Below are positions 1-13,036 of a DNA stretch of 64,000 nt, one piece after another. Source of the DNA: Chlorops oryzae (Eukaryota > Arthropoda > Insecta > Diptera > Chloropidae); NCBI GenBank assembly GCA_020466095.1, contig CM035806.1, positions 19,673,571-19,737,570 on the forward strand, in the 5' to 3' direction. The notes under the pieces were generated by a model that was not told the DNA's origin, did no database searches, and worked only from the letters and a program-made list of their open reading frames with translations. Made by a program: the position numbers and the translations under genes. How positions within the stretch are numbered: the first letter of the stretch is position 1; each line of letters starts with the position of its first letter.

Positions 1-1930
1 CTGAATTTTTTTAAATGCTCAAAAAGCACAAAGTCGTTTTGTGCGATATCCTTCAAACGTGGTATGAAATTCAATGCCGTTGCTTTTTTCGTAAGAGTTT
101 GTTTTGTGTCCGCTTATGGGAGATTTTTTTTTACAAGGAAAACTATCAAATATTTCGAAATCAAGTGTCCGCGTCCGCTTATTAGAGTGCGTTTTGTATG
201 AAAATCATTGAAAAAATCATGTGTGTTGGAAATTTGTCCGCTTATGGGAGTTGTCTGCAAGTAGTGCTTTCGCCGTATATTTATTTTTATGCTTTCCTTT
301 GCTCGCGATATTAAATTTCAATACGGACAATCCTATGAAAAAATTGCTTGCAAGTGAGAGATGTCCCTCTGTCTATCTCCGAACAAAATCATCCTTAAGC
401 ATACTTCTCTCAAATATAGAACTTTTTCCGATTTTCCCCCCATTCTTTTGAGAGGCTTTATCTATAGGGTGACGAAGACATGATGTTTCATATGTTTTTC
501 ATGAAAAATTCGTTAAACCCGTCGAAACTGATGAAAGGGGAATTGCAAAATCGTTTTCAAAAAGAAAATAACGTAGAAAAAAAGGGCCTTTTGGAAAGTC
601 TGCGAGAGCAAATATTTTCAAAACACTGGCAGCATTAATCTTCCCATGTAATGCTGGCTGTTCGATTCTAATAAATATTTCAAAAGCTATTGATAGATAA
701 TTTATTTATTCACTATCGATAACCAAGCACCTGATATTCAGTCGATTGAAAATAAATGCCGCGAAAATTCAAAAACTCTTCCCTAATTAAAATTAAAAAA
801 GTCACAGTTTATCGATAATTCCAAAGAAAGAATCACCTGAGAAGCCTTTTGTCTTCCGTTTTATAATCATAGTTCTAAAACATATGAAGAACATAAGTTT
901 TTTCTTCAAAAAGACTTCATTAGTCATTTTGGTGTTTCCATTTCGAGGAATCGACTCAATTATCGGATTCTATTTGTTAACTTAATCCTGATGATTGAGT
1001 TAATCCTTTTTAGTGGAAATATACATACATATATCGCGAATATTTTACATATCATTCTTAATATGAACGGAGAGAAATTAACTACTCAAGACCACTTAAA
1101 TTCATAGCATATGATTCTTTAACGACATTTGTAGATTTCTTCGAATCCTCATAAATTAACTCCATTCACCCTTTAATACAAATCTGGGCAAAATGGATGT
1201 GTACAACATATCCTAGGGAGTAGCAAGGGGCTGTACATCAATAACGTAGGGGAGATTTTGGCAATTTTTTACCCCCTCTCCCACGTGAGCATATTTAAGC
1301 ATAAATTAGACTCCATCCAGACACCCCTCTTTTTTTATGCTTACGTAATTGATGGACGGTCCCCTATAGCAAGGTTGCAACAGCACGGGAACGGAGTTTT
1401 TTGGTAGTGGGCGTGGTCAGTCATATAACATGATTCGATACAATTGATATGATCAGCAGTGCTCGGAATTAACAATTTTTCAACGTGTAGAATTATAAAA
1501 AAAGAAGTGGTAGATTTTTTAAAAATGTAGTAGATTTTCAATTGTTGAAAGAAGTATGTTGAAAATAAGGAAACTTGCTTTTTTTTGAAGTATTTGTTCA
1601 TCTTGTTTTATTATTTAAAATCGCACCAATATTTATTACACGCCATAAGCGCCAATGCTACCATTATTGAAAATAGAGTGGTAGATTTTAGATCTAGCGT
1701 GGTAGAAACTGAAAAAAGTTGTAGATCTATCACTAAAGAGGCAGAGCTGCTGTCTGTCAGTGTAATTTTAGCTTCCTATAAAAAAAAAAGGATTACCTCA
1801 TCTGCTGAACTTCTGAAGTCATAAAATGTTGAGTCGATTTTCGATTGAAGCGGAGCCGCGAATAACATTTTAAGTGACACAATTTTTGATCCTATTTTTT
1901 GGGATTTCACTTTTCATAATATTCTAGCCC
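1..1930. other. Gene-free AT-rich stretch
   Basis: No coding region, RNA gene or recognisable transposon end was found. The short open frames here (up to 86 codons) show no motif, conserved composition or splice context that would support a gene. Confidence 0.5.
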
Positions 1931-1945
1931 TTTAAGGTTAGATAA

Positions 1946-2135
1946 GGTTAGGTTAGGTTAGTGTGACCGCCACCATTAAAGAAGACACGCTTATGCCTCA
2001 AATGGGCCCGTTTTGATATCACAAATAATGGGAAAACGAAGAAGAACAGAAACAGAAAAAACCACACAACTAACATCCACGCCCCAGCTGGGAGTTGAAC
2101 CCAGAGCCTCTCGTTTCGTAAGTTGGCATATTCAC
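1946..2135 (-). repeat. tRNA-derived SINE (copy A)
   Basis: Read on the minus strand it has the B-box-like GGTTCAACTCCC, then the SINE body shared with 13095-13313 and 37884-38092, ending in a short (AACCT)n tail. The 5' tRNA-like head is diverged or replaced. The same SINE lies in copy B at about 4625-4815. Confidence 0.75.
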
Positions 2136-2250
2136 CAAATATGGCATAGGGACCATCTTATTGCCCTTTAAGCTATCACAAAAGTAGTTTTATTTGAATA
2201 ACTATTGGACATTTCTAAACACTTTAGAACATTAAAGACTTTGTTATGAC

Positions 2251-2702
2251 CGGGGCCCGGATTTTGTTGCTTCTATAAATTTAAAGCATACTTTATAGGG
2301 AAAAAAAATTTTCTTACCAACATTTAGCGAATAAGTTGAAGTTGAACTGCAAACTGCTTTTCTAAATTCAAAAAATTCATATTGATGCTACAAAACGATT
2401 TGAATCTTAACTTTGTGTGAGTTGAACAAAATTTTTACGCCACAAAGTATGCTTTAAATTTATAAATTTATATATTTAAGCATTTATAAATTTGAAGCAT
2501 ACTTTGTGGGGGGGATATTTTTTTTCTTATCACCATTTTAGAAATAAGTAGCGAATTTGAACTTCAAGGGGATTTCCTAGTTTTGAAAAAGTCTTAAATA
2601 GGCTAAAAATCGATTTGAATCTTAACTTTATGTAAATTGAACAAATTTTTTGCCCCATAAAGTACGCTTCAATTTTATAAATGCTTAAAAATACACGCTC
2701 TA
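2251..2702. mobile_element. Two hAT-type MITEs fused by an internal deletion
   Basis: The left element starts after target copy GTTATGAC (2243-2250) and the right one ends before another GTTATGAC (2703-2710). The 3' end of the first and 5' end of the second, intact in copy B, are missing. The deletion joins them across a shared TTTATAAATTTA-like stretch, which suggests microhomology-mediated loss. Confidence 0.75.
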
Positions 2703-2928
2703 GTTATGACTGACTGGTCTGGAAAATTAGCAAAAAATGTCGGATTCGTTACTTAAAACTTTATTTTCAGTTCCGTTTCAATTGAGCTGAGGTAATCACA
2801 GTCGGGTTTGGGAAAAATTTTAGATTTTAGTCGTTTCTCGTTCCTAAAAAGTCGACGTATAGCGAATCGACTTATAACGAATCAGTTTTCTTCATATGAT
2901 TGTATGAAATAATTTCTAATTGGTTAGG

Positions 2929-3433
2929 AGGTGCGTAACGTGAATTCCTGCAAATGTTCAACACCTGAAAACATATGGAACGACGTCCAATCAACTTCCT
3001 GCACACGCAAAAGTTCGAAAAATTGAATATTTCCTGCGCGTGAGCAACATGACAGCTGAGTATAACAGTTGAAGAAAGGAATATAACAGTGTTGTAGAAA
3101 CTATTGAGTACTTTTTTATGGTACTTGGTACTACGGAGGTATGCTTTTCTTCCTTAATGAATTAATATGCATTAAATAATGTTTTCATTTAAGCTTCGAC
3201 ATCTATATATATGATTTCTATAATTTATTTGCTAAGTAAAAGGGAATATTACATTCCGTTCATAGAAAATAAGACGAGTACAAAAGTAGCTAAAAATGTA
3301 CTGAGTCAAGTTCACATTCAAAACCGCAGCACTGACATGCTCATGCACACGCATTATTGGAAATTGCATTTTTCCTGCCCCTCCTGCAGCAGGAAATTTC
3401 CTGCAGCTCCTGCGCTATTGGAATTCAGGCTTA
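2929..3433. mobile_element. MITE of about 505 bp, first of a tandem pair
   Basis: It runs from GTGCGTAACGTGAATTCCTGC to an inverted end CTCCTGCGCTATTGGAATTC. Its own left terminal repeat is shortened. The adjacent copy (3434-3971) is nearly identical, and the junction forms a palindrome of about 50 bp centred near 3435. The open frame at 3211-3450 lies inside the element and recurs in copy 2, so it is a property of the repeat, not a host gene. Confidence 0.75.
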
Positions 3434-3971
3434 GGCCTAAATTCCAATAGCGCAGGAGCTGCGTAACGTGAATTCCTGCAAACATTCAACACATGAAAAC
3501 ATATGGAACTAGTTCGAATCAATTTCCTGCATGCTCACGCAAACGCACGAGTTCGAAAAATTGAATATGTCCTGCGCGTGAGCAACATGACAGCTGAGTA
3601 TAACAGTTGAAAAAAGTAATATAACAGTGTTGTAGAAACTATTGAGTACTTTTTTAAGGTACTTGGTACTACGGGGGCATACTTTTCTTGCTCAATCAAG
3701 AAAATATGCATTAAATTTTATTTTCTTTTAAGCTTCGATGTCTATATTTATGATTTCTATTATTTATTTGTTGAGTAAATGGGAATATTACATTACGTTC
3801 ATAGAAAATAAGACGAGTACAAGAGTAGCTAAAAATGTACTGAGTCAAGTTCACATTCAAAACCGCAGCACTGACATGCTCATGCACACGCATTATTGGA
3901 AATTGCAGTTTTCCTGCACCTCCTGCAGCAGGAAATTTCCTGCAGCTCCTGCGCTATTGGAATTCAGGCTT
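3434..3971. mobile_element. MITE of about 538 bp, second of a tandem pair
   Basis: Full-length copy with inverted ends: GGCCTAAATTCCAATAGCGC at the left, and GCGCTATTGGAATTCAGGC at the right. No transposase is encoded. Internal sequence matches 2929-3433 with scattered differences. The spacer at the junction reads TTA, which could be a 3-bp target duplication of the PIF/Harbinger type, but this is not firm. Confidence 0.75.
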
Positions 3972-3984
3972 TAAGGTTAGATAA

Positions 3985-4621
3985 CATGGCGCCTCGACAG
4001 GCAATAATTATTGCTAGCAATCTGTCAACTTGAGCAATATTGCCAATGGAGACCGCTCATTTTGAAAAGATGGCAATATATGGCAAGCAATATTGCTTCG
4101 CTGCGATTGCCAACTTTGAGATTGGCAATGAGCTGTCATTTTGCTATTTGACAGCCGAATTTCATTTCTATGAATTTTTCAAAGTGTGTATATCGTCAAA
4201 ATGGATTGGTGCGTCGCCGATATTTATAAGATAATAAATCTCTACCGATAGTTCGAATTTCTTTGGGCTATAAAACCTCAGCATATGAATGTACTGATAT
4301 GAAAAAATAATGCGTGGCTTCAAATGGCGAAGGAAATTAAAAAGGACTAAGTTGAAATAAAAAAAAATATATATATATTAAAAATTTGCGAACTGCCTAT
4401 ATCGCAGAGAAGAAAAAATAAGAGAGTTTCTTCTTTGTCACACTCATCGCAAAGTTGTTTCAAGGCATCGAGAGCGCGTGCGCAGCGTAGTAGCCTGTTC
4501 GACGTCATTTTTAATATGAAGATGGTATAATATAAAAATCCCACCCTGGCAATATTGCCTCTACCTGGCAAAGCAATTTGACAGATTGCTAGCAATAATT
4601 ATTGCCCGTCGAGGCGCAGCG
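3985..4621. mobile_element. 637-bp MITE with TAA target duplication (PIF/Harbinger-like)
   Basis: Inverted ends of about 40 bp share GCGCCTCGAC and GGCAATAATTATTGCTAGC. TAA stands on both sides (3982-3984 and 4622-4624). The same flanking sequence occurs without the insert at 1932-1960, where a single TAA (1943-1945) is followed directly by GGTTAGG, so both borders and the duplication are confirmed by a paralogous empty site. The 3-bp T-rich target fits PIF/Harbinger; no transposase is present. Confidence 0.85.
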
Positions 4622-4929
4622 TAAGGTTAGGTTAGGTTAGTGTGGCCGCCACCATTAAAGAAGACACACTTATGCCTCAAATGGGCCCGTTTTGATATCA
4701 CAAATAATGGGAAAACGAAGAAGAACAGAAACAGAAAAAACCACACAACTAACATCCACGCCCCAGCTGGGAGTTGAACCCAGAGCCTCTCGTTTCGTAA
4801 GTTGGCATATTCACCAAATATGGCATAGGGACCATCTTATTGCCCTTTAAGCTATCACAAAAGTAGTTTTATTTGAATAACTATTGGAAATTTCTAAACA
4901 CTTTAGAACATTAAAGACTTTGTTATGAC

Positions 4930-5166
4930 CGGGGCCCGGATTTTGTTGCTTCTATAAATTTAAAGCATACTTTATAGGGAAAAAAAATTTTCTTACCAAC
5001 ATTTAGCGAATAAGTTGAAGTTGAACTGCAAACTGCTTTTCTAAATTCAAAAAATTCATATTGATGTTACAAAACGATTTGAATCTTAACTTTGTGTGAG
5101 TTGAACAAAATTTTTACGCCACAAAGTATGCTTTAAATTTATAAAAGCAACAAAATCCGAGCCCTT
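4930..5166. mobile_element. hAT-type MITE (237 bp), GTTATGAC target duplication
   Basis: Perfect 8-bp duplication GTTATGAC at 4922-4929 and 5167-5174. The inner terminal repeat GGATTTTGTTGCTT...AAGCAACAAAATCC is clear; the outermost bases read CGGGGCCC on the left and GAGCCCTT on the right. An 8-bp duplication and a CAGGGCTC-type end fit the hAT superfamily. Relatives lie at 34351, 51854, 57909 and 63656. Confidence 0.85.
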
Positions 5167-5174
5167 GTTATGAC

Positions 5175-5415
5175 TAGAGCGTGTATTTTTAAGCATTTAT
5201 AAATTTGAAGCATACTTTGTGGGGGGGATATTTTTTTTCTTATCACCATTTTAGAAATAAGTAGCGAATTTGAACTTCAAGGGGATTTCCTAGCTTTGAA
5301 AAAGTCTTAAATAGGCTAAAAATCGATTTGAATCTTAACTTTATGTAAATTGAACAAATTTTTTGCCCCATAAAGTACGCTTCAATTTTATAAATGCTTA
5401 AAAATACACGCTCTA
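5175..5415. mobile_element. Second hAT-type MITE (241 bp) in the same target
   Basis: Ends TAGAGCGTGTATTTTTAAGC and its inverse, flanked by GTTATGAC at 5167-5174 and 5416-5423. It is a diverged relative of 4930-5166: the middle shares AAGCATACTTTGTGG and GAATCTTAACTTTATGT. The two elements share one copy of the target between them. Confidence 0.85.
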
Positions 5416-5637
5416 GTTATGACTGACTGGTCTGGAAAATTAGCAAAAAATGTCGGATTCGTTACTTAAAACTTTATTTTCAGTTCCGTTTCAATTGAGC
5501 TGAGGTAATCACAGTCGGGTTTGGGAAAAAATTTAGATTTTAGTCGTTTCTCGTTCCTAAAAAATCGACGTATAGCGAATCGACTTATAACGAATCAGTT
5601 TTCTTCATATGATTGTATGAAAAAATTTCTAATTGGT

Positions 5638-6007
5638 TCCTCAAAGCTCAAAAATTGATACACAAATTTTTTAAAGTCAATAAAATGAAATTTCCGCATC
5701 ACTGCTCTAATGTCTGATTTCCAATTATTCGTCGGATGCAGAACGTTTTACGCTGCGTCCACAACAACGCAATTGATTTGAGCTGCTTCCATATGCTTGC
5801 ATGTGTTTGCCTCAATTGACGGAACGCACCTGACGCGTCATTGGAGATGGCACTTAGGGGCGTAAAAGACGAAAAAAATGTTCCCCCAAACTATTAGACG
5901 TAATTGCGTATCATTTGCGACGTATAGCGAACCAGGGTGTTAATTGATAAATGACGTAAGTGCGAATCGACGTATAACGAGGCGACTTATAACGAGACAT
6001 CACTGTA
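5638..6007. other. Repeat flank with a pogo/Tc1-like end
   Basis: No gene. Several words of the form CGACTTATAACGA recur, and the stretch ends in CTTATAACGAGACATCACTG followed by TA, which on the minus strand reads TA-CAGTGATGTCTCGTTATAAG. This resembles a pogo/Tigger-type terminus, but no convincing partner end was found. Confidence 0.35.
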
Positions 6008-6696
6008 ATAGGCTTTTCAGACTAGCAAATAAAAGCAGTATTTAGCGCGCTTAATTCAGTTGTCAAAAATATCCTTTCAGACTAAACCTATTTGCATTTA
6101 GCAGCAATCTGAATTTAAGTCAACTGTTTCGTTTGTTGAATAAGGCGGCCAACCGTCCCGCATTCTGCGGAACCGTCCCGTAAAGACAGTTGTGATCCCG
6201 TATTGCCCATTATATATATAATTCATAAATCAATATTAATATTGTTCCTTTCTATTTTAAGTACAACAATTCCAGCAAATTCTGTGTCTTTTTTGGATAG
6301 GGGTGGTTGTCCCGCATTGACTTATTATAAAATTGGCCTCCTTATTTTTGAATGTCTTTAAGAACAAAGAAAAACTGGATAGAAGGGAGCTTCTCAAAAT
6401 AGAGGTGATGTCATATTTAAAGGGGATGAACAACGTTTTTATTAACAATATGGGGTTTTTCATTTCTTCTAAACACACTTTTCTCGATTTTCACAATTTT
6501 CGGCAGGCGTCAACGAGCTGTTTGGGCTTTGGGTACATATTTTATTTCGTACTTTTCTCGCCACCTGTTGCAGCGAATTCATCATAAATTCAGAATATAT
6601 CTCTGCATTTAGAATATCGTAAATGTATTTAAATACACGGCTAAATGCAGAAGTTGGCTCTAAATCTAGATTTAGCTGCTAGCCTGAAAAGGCTAT
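6008..6696. mobile_element. MITE of about 689 bp with TA target
   Basis: Left end ATAGGCTTTTCAGACTAGCA is inverted at the right as TGCTAGCCTGAAAAGGCTAT, with TA on each side (6006-6007, 6697-6698). No transposase reading frame is visible. The two overlapping short frames here are on opposite strands and have no support. Confidence 0.65.
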
Positions 6697-6698
6697 TA

Positions 6699-9600
6699 GA
6701 CCTGTCCTTGTGTATTTATTTAATATTCATTGATGTGCATCTGAAGTAAACAGACGGTGACTTCTAGTATCCTTGATCTGTGACATTGATAGATTTTTAT
6801 GTGGAATTTATTACCGCAGCGCTCTATAAAAAAAGGAATTTTTTTTTCTTTAAATTTCCTCCGTCTACGATGATGTGTGACGCAATAAAAACATGAAATG
6901 TTCCTCCATTCGGAAGCATAAAAAACCCTCAATTTACGAGTGTCTTAAAAGGTTAAATAATACCTTTTTCATCACCTTTTTTTTAATGTCATATTTCAAC
7001 ACTCTGCAGAGTGTCCTCTCACATGTGAGGTAGAATTTCGGACGCGCACCTGAAAGGATTAAATGAACCCATGAGTTAATATAAGCATTATTTTCTGACT
7101 TAAATCACATAGAGTAGTGTTCAGGATAATAGATGCATTTCAAAGGACCATAAACTAAGCTATCACAGTCGGTATTATAATGGGGAGAATCTAGAATATA
7201 GTTATATAATTTTTATAAATATGTTTTTTTTTTTTTTTTTTCGTTCGGAATCAACACAGCTGTAAGCGAAAATGGCAAAAACTCATAAAAATATGTTTTA
7301 CGCTTAAAGGTCGCTTCGAGTTTTCGCCTTGATTTGTTCATAGTCAACAAGTAGGAAAATTTCCGTTATCAAATCAAAAGAATACTTTTCCAGCTGATAA
7401 GGGACATGAGGAAAATACAAAAAAATTTCTATACTCATACATATACATTTATATGCGTTTATATGAATAGGCACCTACATACGTAGGAACATTTTGAAAA
7501 TGTAGAGTTTTTCCCGTCGTGTGCTTTTTTGTGCTTTTGACGAAAAGCTTTCCCTTCTGGAGACTTTTCATGTTTGAATTCGAACAGGTGCAAAGCACAA
7601 GCACGACAACAAGTTGCTATTTTCCAAAAATTCAAAAGAAAACAGTTTCAAACCAGACGCTGTTCATAACGGACGCGAAAAGCGGAAAAAGGGCAAAGAA
7701 CCACCAAAAATTCAATGTTTTCTTTCTGAAAATGTTTCAAAGCAAGCTTGTGTGGCAAGAGGAAAACAAAAAAGAGAAAAACAAAACAAAAAACCAAAAC
7801 AAAAATTCAAAATAAAAAAATTTTCTGCATTCAAGTGTGAAGGTAGTGAAAAATCGCCCCTTTTGACTTGATTTAAACAATGTGACCAACATGGAAGACA
7901 AGAAATAAAAAAATAAAAAATAAAAAAATTAAATAAATAAAAACGTTATTTAACGTTTGTTACATATGCGAGAGTGGATGTGTGTATCCATTTAAGGAAT
8001 TAGAAGGGGGAAAAAAATGTTGGCTGGTGCTCAGAATGGCACAATCGTGTCCTAAAAAATTAAATGCTAGCCTATTGTTGCCTCAGGTGCAATTACCATG
8101 ATGAAGCTGATGATAAGTTCATATTTTCAAATGGAATTTTCAACTCTTAATTTTTTCTGATGCACAAAACGTGGCTTCAATTAGAAAAGAAAATAAAAGA
8201 AAAGAAAAGATAAGGCATACCAAAAGTGAAAGAATTGTTGCCGAGAATTTCTTCGAAACTCATATTACCACTCTTTATTAATCGGGATTGCAATACAATC
8301 CATTAAACTAAACTATATATATCTTTAAGCTTATTTCACTGAAATATAAGCTTTTAGTATTAAGACCTTAACCCCATTACTGACACTGAGATAATTCGCT
8401 TCCAATGAAATGCATAGCAGCAATATGTCACTGAAATGGGTTGAGCCATATTTAAATAAATATACGAATAAGCTTTCTTCCTTAAAGTGCTTTATTCATT
8501 TGAATTTGTGGCACCATCTGATCTGAATAATTTCCTAGTCAAAGTATTAATTCACTAGATCACTTAATGTTGGAAAAATAAATATTGAGAACTCAAGATG
8601 CAATCCCGACAAAGCTGATTGAAGGGTTATGATCCTCAATAAAATTGATTGCATGAAACTTTCAACGAGTTCTTGGGTTGATCGATCTTTCCATTTCTTC
8701 ATTTCATTTATTTTGAAAATTAGGAAATTTGCAATTCGAAAATTTCATCATTGAAAAATCCTGTTTTAATGAAGCATTTGGTTTTTTTTTTTTATTATTT
8801 TTTATTTAATCACAACCACGAAAAGCTCTTAACCGAAAATTCGAAAAAGTCAAGACACTAAATCGAACTTCAATAGCTGTTGAAGGCTATTATGACTGAA
8901 AATCAAAATATCAAAATCTAAAATAATACATAATTATTGAAAAAAAAAACTCAGTTCTGTCTGGATGTAAATCAATTTGAAGTATTTTCGGTGTAATTTT
9001 ATTCAATAAAAATATTCGCATCGAGAAGAGTAAGAATTAAAAACAAAATATATATGAAATGCTACGAGGTCCTTCTTCCTGTGAATTTTGAGCGGATAAA
9101 GCGAAACTTTCAAAAAAAATTTTCACAAAAAGGTAAATATCAGATAAATGCTATTTTTACTATAAATTTTCTTAAGGACTTTGTATGCACCGTTGCCAGT
9201 TTATCGGAATCTCCGCGGAATTACAAAGAAATTTATGAGTTTTAGTGGAGTTTTAGGACGGAAAAGTGGTGGGCGAAATTTTTATGGTACCTCAAGGGAC
9301 CAAGATTTTGTTTTTAGAAAATTTTAAAATTAAATTTCAAGGAATTGTGAGACATTCAGCTAAATATTCCCAGAAAAAAACTAGCTGTAAATACTGTAGG
9401 TATATACAGAAAGTAAAACTTTTGTCGCGTCCGAATGTATGTATCTGATTTCCTCTCGGATATGCAAAGAAATTTCGAAAAATATAAAAGTTCGCATGAG
9501 CAGCACGAGAATGGTTAGAAATATATGTTAAAATTGCCGCATTCTCGAAATCGACACTTAAAATTTTCCACGTAAGTGTTTGCATGTGCTTTAAAGCAAA

Positions 9601-9768
9601 AATAAATCTAGAGTCAAAACTTAAATGTTTGATGGAAATTTAAGTGAGGAAACACAAAATTTCCAAATTTGAACTCATTTTTTCCAGTTTGGCAGCTATT
9701 TTAGTATGAAAAAGGTCCAATTAACACTAGTTGAAAAAAATTTTTCCAGATTAACAAATTCATTACCT
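6699..9768. other. Gene-free AT-rich stretch
   Basis: Three kilobases of A/T runs with no conserved coding signal, no clear transposon ends and only chance open frames. Lysine/asparagine-rich frames at 7519-7871 are simple consequences of A-rich DNA. Confidence 0.5.
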
Positions 9769-10087
9769 TTCTTTTGGTATCAATATATCGAACTAGTTTT
9801 TTTCCCCCGATGAGAAAACCTTTGGTTTCCATTACAGAACCCGTACACAAAAACCATATCTGCGTATTCTTCATCCGAAAAAACCATTTTTCATTAATAC
9901 TGTTTTTTGTATTTTTAATAGTTGCAAAGTGTTGAGTAATGAGCCAAGCTTACTTAGCCCTAGATGCGTTTTTTACCCGCACGCTAAGTTCAAGATTCTT
10001 GTGAATTAAAAAGTGGGATCAAGAGAAATAAATTTTTTTCTCATCGGGGAAAAAAAACTAGTTCGACATATTGATACCAAAAGAATA
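9769..10087. repeat. Inverted repeat, arms of about 50 bp (MITE remnant?)
   Basis: The left arm contains TTTTGGTATCAATATATCG followed by AACTAGTTTTTTTCCCC and GATGAGAAAA. The right arm is its inverse, from TTTTCTCATC to GATACCAAAAG. The interior of about 220 bp has no recognised content. Exact ends and target duplication were not determined. Confidence 0.6.
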
Positions 10088-10511
10088 AACGCGGGGGAAT
10101 TTTTTTCTAACCTTTGTGCAGAATAACTTATAAGCGTTGTAACTCCTCAGGGGTGCATTTGCGGCCCCCCCTTCCCATACAATTTTTTGTTGGTCTCGAC
10201 ATCCCTTATCACCCTGCGCCGGATGTTCTAGCTCTCGTGAATCACCCTTTATATATACATATGTATGTTAAAACTAAACTTTATTTATAAAAATGAAATA
10301 AACAAACGCAGAATGCCGCAAACGTATTGGAAGTAACAATACTGAAAACAAAACAATTATCAAAACACATTAAAGGATTTTCGTTTAAAACTGATGCGCG
10401 TACACGTCCGCTCTCCGTCGCTGCCTTCGATTGACTACCCAGCTCTCGTCTTCAATGCTCCATTACATCTCATGTAGCCGTCTCTCCATCTCTCTCTCTC
10501 TCTCTCTTTAC

Positions 10512-10544
<33 letters not shown>

Positions 10545-10980
10545 ACCATTCCAAATTGGTCTGAAATAGCCCGAAAAAGGGCTGACTTAGGATCACCGAT
10601 CAGGAAGCCAGTTCTCATAGCTATAAAAGTTTATCTAAAGAACTTGGTACAACTAGAAATTTGTGCTTTTACGATAGCTTCCTACTGGATAAATATTTAC
10701 ATATACATATACTTATATTTTACATGGAAACTTGAACGGAGTTGTATCTAAAATAGGTCGGTAGTATCTGCATAAGTGCCTTAAGAAGTGAAAAAGGGCG
10801 GAAAAATTGTACCTTAAATAGCATCCATTGTCCGAAAAAAATCATCCTTGATCTTCCTTCTCCAGTTATCCAGCCTGTATCCAAATCGTAGAATTACAGT
10901 CAAACTTGAATGCATACATTGAATGAACGAGTGGTTCGGTTTGAGGAGACATCGGGTTAAATAGTTTTCTGCATAATTAT
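10088..10980. other. Gene-free stretch with short TC and TA microsatellites
   Basis: Contains a short (TC)n at about 10490-10507 followed by TA-rich ATATATACATATATA repeats to about 10543. No coding region is supported. Confidence 0.5.
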
Positions 10981-11695
<715 letters not shown>

Positions 11696-13036
11696 CCTAC
11701 ATCCCAAATTTACATTATTTGATTTGACTTACGAAAACTGGACTCTGTTCCGTTTTCAAGCACCTTGTATATGATTATAGTTAAGAAAACTTATGTTAAG
11801 TGAACTTACACATTATGACTAAATAAAGTCATAAACTGAATTACTTATTTTTTCTTTGATCTCATCAATCAGTGGGAAAATTTCCACATTCGTTTGAAGA
11901 TCATTTAGTTTTGTTAATTGGATCTGTTTATTATTACTTTGCTTTTTAAATTTCCTCTGCAGTGCCTAATTACTTTTTAATACGTCATTGTATTGACTGT
12001 ATTTCGAAATGTTCAAGATTATTGATCAGCTGTATGCCAGTATGCCTCATCGAATAAGTACGAAAATGAAAAGAACAAAACTAAATAGCAAAATATCTGG
12101 GACTCGTGATATTTTTAAAATGATAAACATACGAAGACGTTCATGTCAAATAAGTACAAAAGAAACGAACAGCAAAAACAACAAAAAAAAAAAAAAAAAA
12201 ACAAAGGCGAGTAAATAAAAACAAAAAAATTATTTTTTTATTCACTAAAACTTTTTACATAAACAAACTTGGCCGCCTTCTTCTCATTTCCTTGTTTATT
12301 TAAAATGAAAGAAAAAAGAAGAAATTCTTAAAAGGTCTCGAAGCCCTTCACATGGTTTGGCTTCACTTTAAAGACAAGGATTTTTAAGATTAAGCTAAAA
12401 TATTTGAATGACAACACTTTAGGACAATTTCGATTGTGGCTTTATGTTAAAGCTGCCACCCCCCAAAAATATTCCTTCAAAAGTGATACAGCTCAAAATT
12501 TAGTGATTTCCATAAAAGCCATCATTTCTAGCTTTTCGATTGCTGGTTTAAACCGTCAAAATAGTGCAAATCCGTGACCGGAGATAACTCCAGGCAGGGC
12601 AACTATGGGGGGGGGGGGGTAAAGGCACTTATTTCCCCTGGGTGCATGCCCCCCCCCAATATTTCGGCAACTGGAAAAAATATTTCAAAATTTTGAAAAG
12701 ATATTCTAAAATATCACACTTTTTTCTTCAATATCCATAATTCATCACCATAATCTTTCATATTTCTTAACTAAATTACTACAATTTTGAAGTTCCGATA
12801 ATTCGAATTTACCCGCTTGTGCCACCCTAATTTTCACATTCGTGCAAAATTCTCCGAACACTGACTGGTTCCAACCTCCTCCAACCAGGAACATCTGTCA
12901 AAGATTGTCTAAAAGTATCGATATCTTTCCCATTCCGAGAAGGGTTAGAACTTTATTCCAATTGCAGATATATATACTGCACTTTTTCAATATTTGACAT
13001 CTACTAAACACTGCGTATTGTTCCCTGCAAAAAAAT
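11696..13036. other. Gene-free stretch with a G-run/C-run pair
   Basis: A poly-A tract lies near 12182-12200, and a run of about a dozen G with a nearby run of nine C lies near 12606-12660. No gene or transposon end was identified. Confidence 0.5.

Larger units (their letters stand above)
1932..2926. repeat. Composite repeat, copy A (SINE plus fused hAT-type MITEs)
   Basis: This block is repeated almost word for word at 4622-5637. It contains a reverse-oriented tRNA-derived SINE, two related MITEs fused together, and a flank with repeated CTTATAACGAAT-like words. Copy A lacks about 45 nt at the junction of the two MITEs that copy B retains, and it stops at 2926 where a tandem pair of other MITEs begins. 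The stretch AAGGTTAGATAAGGTTAGG at its left end is the uninterrupted version of the site that carries a 637-bp insertion at 3985-4621. Confidence 0.85.
4622..5637. repeat. Composite repeat, copy B (SINE plus two hAT-type MITEs)
   Basis: Near-identical to 1932-2926 and the more complete copy, since both MITEs keep all their ends. The reverse SINE sits at about 4625-4815 with B-box-like GGTTCAACTCCC on the minus strand. Similarity to copy A ends at 5637; beyond it copy B continues into sequence with a pogo-like end. Confidence 0.85.

Noticed and set aside
1943..1961. TTAGG repeats resembling arthropod telomere repeat
   Set aside because: Only three to four units, at a SINE tail; higher flies do not use TTAGG telomeres.
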